From Gemmatimonadota bacterium (lineage in GTDB: Bacteria; JAAXHH01), in NCBI GenBank assembly GCA_026705925.1, contig JAPOZT010000028.1, positions 1 through 64,000 of the forward strand: a DNA stretch of 64,000 nucleotides, written 5' to 3'. Below the pieces are notes generated by a model. That model was not told where the DNA came from. It worked only from the letters and a program-made list of their open reading frames with translations, and made no database searches. Positions 50,180 through 59,801 of this stretch are shown piece after piece. Each line of letters starts with the position of its first letter. The stretch's first letter is position 1. The position numbers were made by a program, and so were the translations under genes.

Positions 50180-51883
50180 ATGCGTCCGGCGCGTATGCTC
50201 TTCTCCCTGATCGCCGGCCTGGCGACCGTGGCCTTCATCTCCATATCTTCTGGTCAGCCCGGCCAGCCTGGTCAGCCTGGTCAGCCTGGTCAGCCCGGCC
50301 AGCAACCCCGCAGGAATTCGGTGGGCAAGGTCATGCCTCCCGACGCCGCGCCCCTGTCCCGGCAGGTCATCCGCGTGATGAACATGGAGCCGCGCGGCCT
50401 CGACTCCGGCATACATCCCTACGACGACGAGGGGCTGATGTTGCGGCCCTTCGAAACGCTGATGTGGCGCGACGAGTTCATGCAACCCGTTCCGGGCGCG
50501 GCCGAGCGGTACGAGCGTTCCGAGGACGGCCTGACCTGGACCTTCTACCTGCGGCCCGGCGCCCGGTGGAGCGACGGAAGACCGGTCACCGCCCACGATT
50601 TCGTATACACGTTCCGGCGGAACATCGATCCCGCGTCGGCGAACATCTACGCGAACTTCTACTACGATTTCAAAAACGCCCGGGCGATCAACCTGGGGCT
50701 GATCGACGACGTCGAAGCACTGGGCGTCCGTGCGCTGGACGACCTGACCCTGGTCATCGAGACCGAACAGCCGACGCCCTATCTCCTGCATATCATATCG
50801 TTCCCGGATACCTTCCCGGCGCCGCGCTGGTCCGTGGAGAAGTACGGCCGAAAATGGACCGAGCAGGGCAAAATCGTCACCAACAGCGGCTTCAAAATGG
50901 CCGAGTGGGTCTCCGGCAGCCACATCAAGTACGTGCCGGACCCTATGTATAACGGTCCCCACAAGCCTTTTCTGGAGCAGGTCGTGCAGTTGTTTCGGGA
51001 ACCCGCGGCGGCCAATATCCTGCCCTACGAGAACGACGAAGTGGACATGGAGAGTGTCGATCTGGCGGAACTTCAACGCATCCGGAACGACCCCCGCCTC
51101 GGCAGGGAGATCGTCCGTTCGCCGAGTTACCAGACCTGGTACTTCATCTTCAGGACCCGGGAACCGCCCTTCGATGATGTCCGCGTCCGTGAAGCCTTTA
51201 CCCGCATCATCGATCGCGAATCGATCTGCCGTGTGATTCTCCAGGGTGCCGGCATCCCGGCCTACTCGATGATTCCGCCGGGATTCGACGCCTACGTGGG
51301 ACCCGCATACGAGGCGATACAGGGTTACGATCCCGAACGTGCCAGGGCGTTAATGGCAGAGGCCGGCTACCCGAGGGGACGGGGATTCCCGACCATCGAG
51401 ACCTGGTTGCGGGCGCCCAATCCCATAACCCGCCGCATCGCAGAAGCGATCCAGGGCATGTTGCGGAACCATCTCGGGGTGGGAATCACCTTCCGCAGTG
51501 CCGATATGGGTTCCTACATGAGCGCCCTGTTCGACTGGCAGATACCCCACGGGTTCATCGCCTGGGGGGCGGACTACCTGGACCCGAGGAACATGCTGGA
51601 CATGACCTGGCATTCCAGGCCGCGGGGGGCGCAGCGCCAGGACTGGGCCCATCCCGCATTCGACGATCTCGTGGACCGGGCGATCGGGGAAACCGATCCC
51701 TCCAGGCGTACGGAGATGTACCAGGAAGCCGAACGGGTCCTGGTGTCCGACTACGGCGGGGCGTTCGTCTATCATCCCATTGGTTACGGCCTGCGCAAGC
51801 CCTGGTTGAAGGGGTACTCCAGGCGGCCCGACGGGACGGTGGGAAGCCTGTTGTGGACCGAAGTCTACATCGGTGAACGCTGA
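50180..51883 (+). CDS. ABC transporter substrate-binding protein, peptide/nickel family (SBP_bac_5)
   Basis: Signal peptide; YERSEDGLTWTFYLRPGARWSDGRPVTAHDFVYTFRR. Confidence 0.9.
   Translation: MRPARMLFSLIAGLATVAFISISSGQPGQPGQPGQPGQPGQQPRRNSVGKVMPPDAAPLSRQVIRVMNMEPRGLDSGIHPYDDEGLMLRPFETLMWRDEFMQPVPGAAERYERSEDGLTWTFYLRPGARWSDGRPVTAHDFVYTFRRNIDPASANIYANFYYDFKNARAINLGLIDDVEALGVRALDDLTLVIETEQPTPYLLHIISFPDTFPAPRWSVEKYGRKWTEQGKIVTNSGFKMAEWVSGSHIKYVPDPMYNGPHKPFLEQVVQLFREPAAANILPYENDEVDMESVDLAELQRIRNDPRLGREIVRSPSYQTWYFIFRTREPPFDDVRVREAFTRIIDRESICRVILQGAGIPAYSMIPPGFDAYVGPAYEAIQGYDPERARALMAEAGYPRGRGFPTIETWLRAPNPITRRIAEAIQGMLRNHLGVGITFRSADMGSYMSALFDWQIPHGFIAWGADYLDPRNMLDMTWHSRPRGAQRQDWAHPAFDDLVDRAIGETDPSRRTEMYQEAERVLVSDYGGAFVYHPIGYGLRKPWLKGYSRRPDGTVGSLLWTEVYIGER
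50252..50305 (+). repeat. Six 9-bp units GGYCAGCCY encoding (GQP)n after the signal peptide
   Basis: GGTCAGCCC-GGCCAGCCT-GGTCAGCCT-GGTCAGCCT-GGTCAGCCC-GGCCAGCAA. Confidence 0.95.
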
Positions 51884-51904
51884 GGACATTCAGGGAGGTG
51901 CGGA

Positions 51905-53209
51905 ATGACCGGTGAACAGCCTGCCGTTCCCGCGGAACAGCGCATCAACATGAGTTGCGGACAGACGCCCCTCTCGCCGGCCTGCCTCGAGGCCATCGGT
52001 AAGCAGCTTGCGGAGCCGGTCTACTATGCCCACTATCCCGCCGTCGAAAAAGAAACGTGCCTCCTGCTCAAGCAACTGATGCATACCCAAAACGGCCCTA
52101 TGCTCATACCGGGATCCGCCGTGTACGGACTGGAAGCGGCCATGCTGGGTACCGTGGAGTCCGGCGACCGCGTGCTGACCGTCCAGACCGGCATCTTCGG
52201 CCGGTTGCTGACCGAGCTGGCAAGGTTCGCAGGCGGGGATACGGCCGTGATCGCACTCGAGGAAGGGCAGTCGGTCGCCCCGGAAACGATCCGAGCGCGA
52301 CTGCTCGACGACCCGGAAATCAGACAGGTCGCACTGGTCCATTGCGAGACCACGACCGGTACTTTGAATCCCATCGAAGCCATCGGACGCATGCTGAAGG
52401 ACGAGTTTCCCCACGTGATCTACATGGTGGACTGCGTGTCGTCTTTCGGTGGGATCGAGGTGCGCGTCGATGACTGGGGCATCGATCTACTCGTCACTAC
52501 GCCCCAGAAATGCCTGAACGCGCCTCAGGGCCTGGCGATCGTGGTGGCCAGCGAAAAGGCGTGGGACAAGATCGAAAACCTGAGGAACCCGCCGCGGGCC
52601 ATGTGCCTCGATCTCCACTCCTGGCGGCGCTACGGCATGGAGGGCGGCGCGGCGATGGGGTACAATACGCTTGAGAAGGGGAGCGTACCCAGGGCAAGTA
52701 GACCCCATCCGCGGGACTGGCCCGTCCACGGTCCCCATGCGTCATACACCCTGGTCGTGGGGCTGCACGCCTCGCTGAAGTCCATCATGGACGAGGGGCC
52801 GGATCAAGTCTATCGTCGCCAGTACGTCGCGTCGAGGGCGGTCCATGCGGCACTGCGGGCCCTGGATCTCGGCATCGTAGCCGCAACCGAGGCGTCGGCC
52901 GCACCGGTGGCGACACGCATCGCGTTACCGGTCCATCTGGATGCGGCCGAGTTGAGCCGGATCCTCTTCGAAGAGCACGGCATCGCGATCAGCAGCCTCG
53001 CCCGGATCGGGACCATGGGCTTTATGGCTGTACCGGAGCACGTGCTGCGGACGATATCTGCGCTGGAACAGACCCTGGGCAGCATGGGATGGGAAGTGGA
53101 GAAAGGCGCGGGCGTAGCCGCCGCACAAGAGGTTTTCGAGCGCCAGGGTGCTTCAACGGCCGGATCCGAAGAGCCAGTCCCAGAATCCCTGATCCCGCTC
53201 CTCAGGTGA
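51905..53209 (+). CDS. Class V aminotransferase (alanine/serine-glyoxylate aminotransferase-like)
   Basis: PLIPGSAVYGLEAAM-like fold motifs, VDCVSSFGGIEVRVDDWGIDLLVTTPQKCLNAPQGLAIV. Confidence 0.88.
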   Translation: MTGEQPAVPAEQRINMSCGQTPLSPACLEAIGKQLAEPVYYAHYPAVEKETCLLLKQLMHTQNGPMLIPGSAVYGLEAAMLGTVESGDRVLTVQTGIFGRLLTELARFAGGDTAVIALEEGQSVAPETIRARLLDDPEIRQVALVHCETTTGTLNPIEAIGRMLKDEFPHVIYMVDCVSSFGGIEVRVDDWGIDLLVTTPQKCLNAPQGLAIVVASEKAWDKIENLRNPPRAMCLDLHSWRRYGMEGGAAMGYNTLEKGSVPRASRPHPRDWPVHGPHASYTLVVGLHASLKSIMDEGPDQVYRRQYVASRAVHAALRALDLGIVAATEASAAPVATRIALPVHLDAAELSRILFEEHGIAISSLARIGTMGFMAVPEHVLRTISALEQTLGSMGWEVEKGAGVAAAQEVFERQGASTAGSEEPVPESLIPLLR

Positions 53210-54907
53210 CCCGTCCCTCAAGACCTCCTCCGTGACGTACAGCGTCGTCGACAGGTTGAGATGCTTGTCGACGCGTATGGCGTATCCACCGCGATTGTTC
53301 CGCTCGAGAGCCTCGGTGCGTAGATAAGGCTTCCAGAGCTCGTTATGCTGGCTGTGCCACAGGAACACGCCGGCCACGTCCTCGACCACGACGCGTTCGG
53401 CCTCCTCGTAGAGCGCTAATCGTCTTTCCGGGTCGCCGATCAGGTGATTGGCCTCCGCCATGACGGATTCGAAGCGCTGGTTGAACCAGGCATGGCGGCC
53501 CGTCGAAAGCCAGATGCCAAGCAGGTTGCTTGGATCCATGTAGTCGTAACCGTAAGGGATCATGGCGAAGGCGATGTTTCCCTGGTACATGGTTTCCATG
53601 AACAGTTTGGCCTCGGTGTTCTGTACGCCGATATCCAGGTTCAGATTGCGCTTCAGCATGGCCTGTACCGCCTGGGGCGCCTGTCCGCCCTGTAGATTGG
53701 CTCCCCTGATCCACATCACCGTATGCGGAAACCCTCTTCCGTCCGGATACCCGGCTTCCGCGAGCAGCCGGCGCGCCAGGACCGGATCGAATCGCTGAAC
53801 AGGCGCGAGTTCCCGTGTGTTTGCCGCGGGAAACCCATCGGGCAACATGGACACCGCGGGAACAGCGACGCCCTGAAGGGCGGACGCGACCAGCGCTTCG
53901 GTATCGATGGCGTGGCTGAACGCCTGCCGCACCCGGAGATCGTCGAAAGGCGGCTTGAAGGTGTCCATCATCAGGTAGGTGGTCCCGAAGGCCGAATAGG
54001 TGACGAGCTGGTCCCTGAGCCCTGCATCGTGCTTAACGCGGTTGATTTCCGCCTGGTTCGTCAGGGAGGCCAGGTCCACCGCGCCCGCCTCGTAGGACGA
54101 CAACATCGGCGGAGGTACCGCGGCGTTGAAAAGCTTCGAGACCACTTTTTCGAGATACGGTTTGTGGGGTCCCCGGTAGTGGGGATTCGGCGCCAACACA
54201 ATCCGGTCCAGCTTCGACCATTCCAACAGCCTGAACGGGCCACTGCCCAGCAGCGTTTCCGGCCGCGTCGACCAGCCCGGACCGTGTTTCTCGAAAAGGT
54301 GCGTGGGCGTTACCCAGCTGAAGGTCAGGATCAGGGGCAGGTAGGGCGTGGGATCATCGGTTGAAAAGGCGATCGTGTGATCGTCCAGCGCCGTGACGCC
54401 CAGGGAATCGAGCGGCAGTTCGGCGGCGACGACCTCGCTCCAGTTCCTGATCGACCGGTAGAACCATTCGAAATCGAATCCCGTGGCCGGGTCCGCCCAC
54501 CGTTTGAAGGTGTCCTCGAAGTCGTGGGCCGTAAGGGGATGGCCGTCGGCGAAGATCAGATCGGGTTGCAGGTGAAACGTCCAGGTGAGCCCGTCCCTGG
54601 ACACCTCCCAACGGGTCGCGGCGGACGGCAGGAGGTTGTAGTCCCGGTCCATGCGCACCAGCGGTTCGTTGACCAGGGCATAGTCGTGACCGATCACCTG
54701 GTAGTGGGAGGTGGCCAGGTCCAGGTACCGGTCCTCGGCCTTGAAACTGGTGAAGACCTGGTACTCGGGCGGGGCCGCGTCGGGGGGCAGCGGTATGCCG
54801 ATGGAATTGGTGTAAGGCGCGGGCGGATTCGTGTCCGGCCAGGCCAACGCGGCCGTGCAGGCGATTAATGCCGCGGAGAGGAGCGCGACAGCGAACCGGA
54901 TCGTCAT
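53153..54907 (-). CDS. ABC transporter substrate-binding protein, peptide family (SBP_bac_5)
   Basis: RWEVSRDGLTWTFHLQPDLIFADGHPLTAHDFEDTFKRW; start MTIRFAVALLSAALIAC at 54907. Confidence 0.9.
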   Translation of the reverse strand: MTIRFAVALLSAALIACTAALAWPDTNPPAPYTNSIGIPLPPDAAPPEYQVFTSFKAEDRYLDLATSHYQVIGHDYALVNEPLVRMDRDYNLLPSAATRWEVSRDGLTWTFHLQPDLIFADGHPLTAHDFEDTFKRWADPATGFDFEWFYRSIRNWSEVVAAELPLDSLGVTALDDHTIAFSTDDPTPYLPLILTFSWVTPTHLFEKHGPGWSTRPETLLGSGPFRLLEWSKLDRIVLAPNPHYRGPHKPYLEKVVSKLFNAAVPPPMLSSYEAGAVDLASLTNQAEINRVKHDAGLRDQLVTYSAFGTTYLMMDTFKPPFDDLRVRQAFSHAIDTEALVASALQGVAVPAVSMLPDGFPAANTRELAPVQRFDPVLARRLLAEAGYPDGRGFPHTVMWIRGANLQGGQAPQAVQAMLKRNLNLDIGVQNTEAKLFMETMYQGNIAFAMIPYGYDYMDPSNLLGIWLSTGRHAWFNQRFESVMAEANHLIGDPERRLALYEEAERVVVEDVAGVFLWHSQHNELWKPYLRTEALERNNRGGYAIRVDKHLNLSTTLYVTEEVLRDGSPEERDQGFWDWLFGSGR

Positions 54908-55299
54908 GGCAGGTCCCCTTCTTCCCTCGAAGGTAATTCCGGTCCATCCAGGTACAGGATCACTTCGTCCGCTTCGATCTCCACCCGGTAGGTCTTGACC
55001 CGCAAGGCCGGATCGTAGAGCGCCCGGCCGGTAGCGAGATCGAATTCCCACTGGTGCCAGGCGCATTTCAGGATCTGATTTTCGTGATGTTCGAAGGAGT
55101 ATACTTCACCCGACGTTACATGAGGCCGCAGGCGGCCGCGGCAGAGCGGTCCGCCCTTGTGCGGACAACGGTTCCGCAGGGCGTAGAACCGCCCCTCGAC
55201 GTTGAACACGCCGATCCCCCCGCGCCCGCCCACGGGGACGATGCGCCGATCGCCCGGTGGCAGTTGATCCACGGTGGATACCACGTATCGGCGGCTCAT
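54904..55299 (-). CDS. Rieske [2Fe-2S] ferredoxin-like protein
   Basis: CPHKGGPL...CAWHQWEFDLATG Rieske cluster motifs. Confidence 0.92.
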   Translation of the reverse strand: MSRRYVVSTVDQLPPGDRRIVPVGGRGGIGVFNVEGRFYALRNRCPHKGGPLCRGRLRPHVTSGEVYSFEHHENQILKCAWHQWEFDLATGRALYDPALRVKTYRVEIEADEVILYLDGPELPSREEGDLP

Positions 55300-56405
55300 T
55301 CGCAGGGGTTCCCCTGTTCGTCCAGGCCGTACAGCTCCCTCGCCGTCTCCACGAACACCCTGTTCTTAAGCCGCGCATCCACGCCGGGAAGCACCGAGTC
55401 CGGCGATTCCCAGTCCCAGTGGGGATAGTCGCTCGCGTACACGAGGATCTCGTCAGCGTGCAGCCATTCCAGGAAGGTCCTGAGGTCTTTCCGGGTCGGC
55501 GGCTGTTCCATGGGCTGGCAACCGAACCGGACGTGGTCTCGAATGTACTCGCTGGGAAGCCGCTTGACCCACGGCGTATAATCGCGGACCGCCTTCCAGT
55601 CGGCGTCCATGTGCCACATGAGGCCCGGGACCCAGAAGGTGTCGTGTTCGATGAAGAGAAACTTGAGGCCGGGGAATTTCTCGAAGGTCCCTTCGCAGAT
55701 CAGGCTCGAGACGTGCGCCATGGCGACCTGGGGCCGGGCCATGCGCATTTCCAGGTAATAGGAAGGGTATCCGGCGGCCGTGGGGGCGCCGGCGACGCCC
55801 GCGCCTTCGACGCCGAAGTGCACGCACATGGGCAGCCGGCACTCCTGCGCGGCCTCGTAGATCGGGTCGTAGAACCGGTTGCCGAAGGGCATTCGCCCCC
55901 CTGCAGGCATGATGACCTGCAGCACCTCGGGACGGCCGCCGATGCGTCGGATTTCCGCGGCCGCCTGCTTCGGGTCCGTAGGCGCGATGGCCACCGACGC
56001 GCGGAATCGGCCGTCCGCCTCGGTCCAGGTATCCAGCGTCCAGTCGTTGAAGGCCCGGCACATGGCGGCGCCGTAGTCCGCGTCCGGATGCACCGCCGCG
56101 CCGTACACCGTCACCCCGGTCAGCAGGGCAATATCGATTCCGTATTCATCGAGATGGTGCTTGCGTGCCAGTTCGATGTTGCTGCTGGGATGGGTTTCGG
56201 TGTGTTCCCAGAGTTCGGCCCGGCAGCCGCCCTTCGGAAGGTTTGTGTACCCCAGGCCGGGCATCATGGATCCGAAGTCCTTCACGTATTCCACGTAGTG
56301 TGCGGGGAGAAAGGGGAAAAGGTCCTCGATCTTCTCAACCCCGTGATGGAGGTCGCAGTCGATGAGACCGATGGGAGATGTGGCTTTCGATTCGGTTTCA
56401 GTCAT
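55296..56405 (-). CDS. Amidohydrolase family protein (amidohydrolase 2-like)
   Basis: LIDCDLHHG N-terminus, MCVHFG, FIEHDTFWVPGLMWHMDADW, ILVYASDYPHWD; start 56405 or 56432. Confidence 0.88.
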   Translation of the reverse strand: MTETESKATSPIGLIDCDLHHGVEKIEDLFPFLPAHYVEYVKDFGSMMPGLGYTNLPKGGCRAELWEHTETHPSSNIELARKHHLDEYGIDIALLTGVTVYGAAVHPDADYGAAMCRAFNDWTLDTWTEADGRFRASVAIAPTDPKQAAAEIRRIGGRPEVLQVIMPAGGRMPFGNRFYDPIYEAAQECRLPMCVHFGVEGAGVAGAPTAAGYPSYYLEMRMARPQVAMAHVSSLICEGTFEKFPGLKFLFIEHDTFWVPGLMWHMDADWKAVRDYTPWVKRLPSEYIRDHVRFGCQPMEQPPTRKDLRTFLEWLHADEILVYASDYPHWDWESPDSVLPGVDARLKNRVFVETARELYGLDEQGNPCE

Positions 56406-56475
56406 ATTCTGATGGCCATGATCTGTTGACAACTCGCCTGGAACCCGGCGGGAATCCGGGAACGCATTACTGCCA

Positions 56476-56503
56476 TAGATACCCCGTCCCGTGGTCCTGT
56501 CAA
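56476..56503 (-). promoter_or_regulatory. Candidate promoter TTGACA-N16-TATCTA for the amidohydrolase-Rieske-SBP operon
   Basis: On - strand: TTGACA 56503-56498, TATCTA 56481-56476. Confidence 0.35.
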
Positions 56504-56665
56504 GATGATCGTACGATCCGCTGGCCGGGCGGGCGGCAGATTGTGCTTTGTATTTGTCGTCGAGATGCTACATTGCCATACCGTTCCATACCTGCGACAC
56601 ATGCGACTGCGGCGCAACCGGGACGGTACCGGGCTTTAGCCGCGCCCGAAACCTGAGAGGATCAC

Positions 56666-57646
56666 ATGGAATACCGGCAACTCGGACGCTACGGCGTGCG
56701 CGTGTCTCCCATCTGTCTCGGTACGGCGTTCCGGGGTTTCTGGGCCGGCCATACGGACGAGAAAACCTGTATACGCACGATCGAAACGGCGGTGGATCTC
56801 GGGATCAATTTCATCGACTGCGCGAACTTCTATTTCGGCGGACGATGCGAGGAAGTGCTGGGCAAGGCCCTTGCCGCCATGAAGGACAAGCGGGACAACC
56901 TGGTGATCACCAGCAAGGTCTGGAGCGAGATCGGGCCGGGGCCGAACGACAAGGGCACCTCCCGCTATCATATCATGCGGGAGATTGACCGCTCACTGAA
57001 GCGCCTGGGACTGGATCACATTGATCTCTATCTTCTGCACCACTTCGATCACGAAACGCCCCTGGACGAGACCCTGGACGCCATGAACGACGTGGTGAGG
57101 CAGGGCAAGGCCCGGTACGTCGGCATGTGCAACTACACGGCCGCCCAGGTCGTCGAAGCGCTGTGGGTGGCCGACAGGCACGGTTTCACGACGCCGGCAT
57201 GCCTGCAGAACCAGTACAACCTGATCCATCGGTCCGGCGTGGAGACCGAACTGCTCGACCGGTGCCGCCGGCACGGGCTGGGGATGATGTCCTACAGCCC
57301 CATCGCCGTCGGCCTGCTTACGGGCCGGTGCAGGCGCGGCGAGGATCCTCCCGCGGGCTCGGTCTGGGCGAAGGATATCGATCGGTTCAGGAAGATCATG
57401 ACCCCGGCCGTCGATCATCTCGTCGCCACGTTGATCGATGCGGCCGCGGAACTCGACAGAACCCCCGCGCAGGTCGCCTTCGCATGGATCCTGGATCATC
57501 CGGAGGTGACGGCCGCCATGACGGGACCCGATCTACCGGAACACGTTGAAGAGGTCTGTGGTGGAGCGGGTTGGCAGCTGCCCTTCGAGATACGAAGCAA
57601 ACTGGACGAGGCTTCCGCCCCGGACCGGATCGGCCAGGTTGCGTAG
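56666..57646 (+). CDS. Aldo/keto reductase
   Basis: MEYRQLGRYGVRVSPICLGTAFRG, INFIDCANFYFGGRCEEVLGKAL, YLLHHFDHETPLDETLDAM. Confidence 0.95.
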   Translation: MEYRQLGRYGVRVSPICLGTAFRGFWAGHTDEKTCIRTIETAVDLGINFIDCANFYFGGRCEEVLGKALAAMKDKRDNLVITSKVWSEIGPGPNDKGTSRYHIMREIDRSLKRLGLDHIDLYLLHHFDHETPLDETLDAMNDVVRQGKARYVGMCNYTAAQVVEALWVADRHGFTTPACLQNQYNLIHRSGVETELLDRCRRHGLGMMSYSPIAVGLLTGRCRRGEDPPAGSVWAKDIDRFRKIMTPAVDHLVATLIDAAAELDRTPAQVAFAWILDHPEVTAAMTGPDLPEHVEEVCGGAGWQLPFEIRSKLDEASAPDRIGQVA

Positions 57647-57649
57647 CGC

Positions 57650-58981
57650 CTATCCCTGATCCTTTCCCGCATCCGCATCCGCGGCATCGGGCATACCGGC
57701 CATTCGATCGATCCTGAGCCGCTGGACGCGGGTCGGCTCTACGCGCAGCGCGGTCATCAGGTGCGTGCCGGCTTGGACCTGTTCCCCTTGCCGGGGTATG
57801 TGGCCCAGCAGTTCGGTCATGACCCCGCCCGTGGTATCCGAAGTCAATTCATCGGACAGTTCCAGCCCGCAGGCGCGTACGACCTGGTCGACTGGGCAAC
57901 TGGCTTCGACCTCGAACCGGTGGGGTCCGGTGCGTACGATGAGCGGCGCCTCACTGTCGAATTCGTCCTGAATCGGGCCTACCAGTTCTTCCAGCACGTT
58001 CTCCAGCGTAATCATCCCGGAAACCGTTCCAAACTCGTCCACCAGGACGGCCAGTACGGAATTGCGCCGCTGGAACTCCAGGAGAAGTGCGTCGAGGCGG
58101 ATGGTCTCGGGCAGGAACAGCGGCTCACGGGCGATACTTTCGAGAGAGGTGAACGGGTCTTCGTCGTAGAAGCCCTTCATAAGGTCCTTGACGTGAATGA
58201 TCCCAATGATCTGGTCCAGGTCCTCGTCACACAGCGGGAAGCGCGTGTGTCCGGATTCGGCCACGACGCGCAGTTTTTCTTCGGTGGGATCGTTCTGGTT
58301 CACGAACACGATCTGGTTGCGGGGAAGCATGTAGCGCCGGGCCACCTTCTCCTCGAGATCGAGCACGTTCTCCATGATCCGGCGTTCCCGCCGGGAAACG
58401 TGCCCTCCGGCCACCATGCTGACCAGGGCGATGCGCAGCTCCGATTCGGTGAACGATTCGCCGTGGGCGTCGATTACCCGGATGCCCAGGCACCTCAGCA
58501 TGAGATTCGCGCTTACGTTCAGCAGCCAGATGAAGGGCCTGAACACCCTGTAGAACAGGACGAGGGGAATGCCGATGACCAGCGCCACCTGCCGGTACTT
58601 CTGCAGGGCGACGAACTTGGGGACGAGCTCGCCGGCTGTGATGAGCAGGAAGGTCATCACCACGAGGGCGAGCGGGATCGCGATAAGGTGGGCGGTTGCC
58701 GCGGAAAAACCCAGGGACAGCACGAGCGGTTCGAGCAGTGCGGCCATCGTCCGTTCGCTGAACCAGCCCAGGCCCAGGCTTCCGAGTGTCACCCCCAACT
58801 GGCACGAGGATAGATAGGTATCCAGGTTCTGCAGTATATTCCGAACGGTCTGTGCGGTTCGGCTTCCATCCTGGACCATGACCTCGATCTCGGCCATCCG
58901 GATCTTGACCAGGGCAAATTCCGCGGCTACGAAGAAGCCGTTGAACGCGACCAGCAGAAATACGATGATGAGGTCGTTCAT
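57650..58981 (-). CDS. Hemolysin-family protein with CNNM, CBS and CorC_HlyC domains
   Basis: N-terminal TM domain, IIGIIHVKDLMKGF, LAVLVDEFGTVSGMITLENVLEELVGPIQDEFD. Confidence 0.93.
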   Translation of the reverse strand: MNDLIIVFLLVAFNGFFVAAEFALVKIRMAEIEVMVQDGSRTAQTVRNILQNLDTYLSSCQLGVTLGSLGLGWFSERTMAALLEPLVLSLGFSAATAHLIAIPLALVVMTFLLITAGELVPKFVALQKYRQVALVIGIPLVLFYRVFRPFIWLLNVSANLMLRCLGIRVIDAHGESFTESELRIALVSMVAGGHVSRRERRIMENVLDLEEKVARRYMLPRNQIVFVNQNDPTEEKLRVVAESGHTRFPLCDEDLDQIIGIIHVKDLMKGFYDEDPFTSLESIAREPLFLPETIRLDALLLEFQRRNSVLAVLVDEFGTVSGMITLENVLEELVGPIQDEFDSEAPLIVRTGPHRFEVEASCPVDQVVRACGLELSDELTSDTTGGVMTELLGHIPRQGEQVQAGTHLMTALRVEPTRVQRLRIDRMAGMPDAADADAGKDQG

Positions 58982-59040
58982 GGTACCGGGGACTTGCGGA
59001 GAGAATCAGACTTTGTCGGTGGTCGGGAGCGAATGAACCC

Positions 59041-59508
59041 TTAGCGTACGGGACGGCCGAATCTTTCGGCGAGGACTTCGCGCCGGTAGTCGAAAATGGC
59101 GTTGAGCTGGTTCTTCACGATCGCCGCATGTACCATACGGCCCAGCAAACCAAATGGCAAGGCATAATGGACCAGGTCTTTCATTTCCACGCCGCCCTCC
59201 ACGGCACGCAGCCGATGTTCGTGGTGCCAGAACCTGTACGGACCTGAGCGCTGTTCGTCGATAAAGTAGCTAAGTGGTTCTGCCTGAGTGATTTCCGTTA
59301 CCCAGTTAAAGTAGAACATCGAATAAAGTCCAAGCCGGTACGTGATGATGAGACCCGGGTACATGCGGTCCGGGAGATCGGAAGTAACGGTCAGGCCGAC
59401 ACCCGGCGGGGTAAGGTCGCGCAGGTGCTCGGGCCGGCACAGGAAATCCCAGGCGGCATCCAGGGATATGGGCAGGATCTGCGTGCGATGCAACCGGTAG
59501 ACATGCAT
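59041..59508 (-). CDS. SRPBCC family (START-like) protein
   Basis: RTQILPISLDAAWDFLCRPEHLRDLTPPGV...MKDLVHYALPFGLLG. Confidence 0.85.
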   Translation of the reverse strand: MHVYRLHRTQILPISLDAAWDFLCRPEHLRDLTPPGVGLTVTSDLPDRMYPGLIITYRLGLYSMFYFNWVTEITQAEPLSYFIDEQRSGPYRFWHHEHRLRAVEGGVEMKDLVHYALPFGLLGRMVHAAIVKNQLNAIFDYRREVLAERFGRPVR

Positions 59509-59762
59509 GGGAATCCGTCGCTCCCGTCCAGGTTACTGCTTCGGTCGAGGCGCGGCGGGTGCGTGGCGCCGACGGGCGGCCGGCACGGAACTCCATCGCG
59601 CTATCTGGATACTACGGGAATCGTCGAAGCGAGTCAAACCACAATACCCGGTCGGGGTGGGCGGACAAGGAGGCCGTGCGCGGAGTTCTGGCGGGAAGGC
59701 CGGGCAGCCAGGCCTCACGCCCCCCGGTCCCCCGGCCTTGACGCCGGGCGGTCTCCACGGCC

Positions 59763-59791
59763 TTGACACCGTGTCGCGCCGGTTTTAACTT
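59763..59791 (+). promoter_or_regulatory. Candidate promoter TTGACA-N17-TAACTT upstream of the epimerase gene
   Basis: TTGACA 59763-59768; -10 weak; predicted TSS only a few nt before ATG 59802. Confidence 0.4.
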
Positions 59792-59801
59792 TCGCCACAC
59801 T

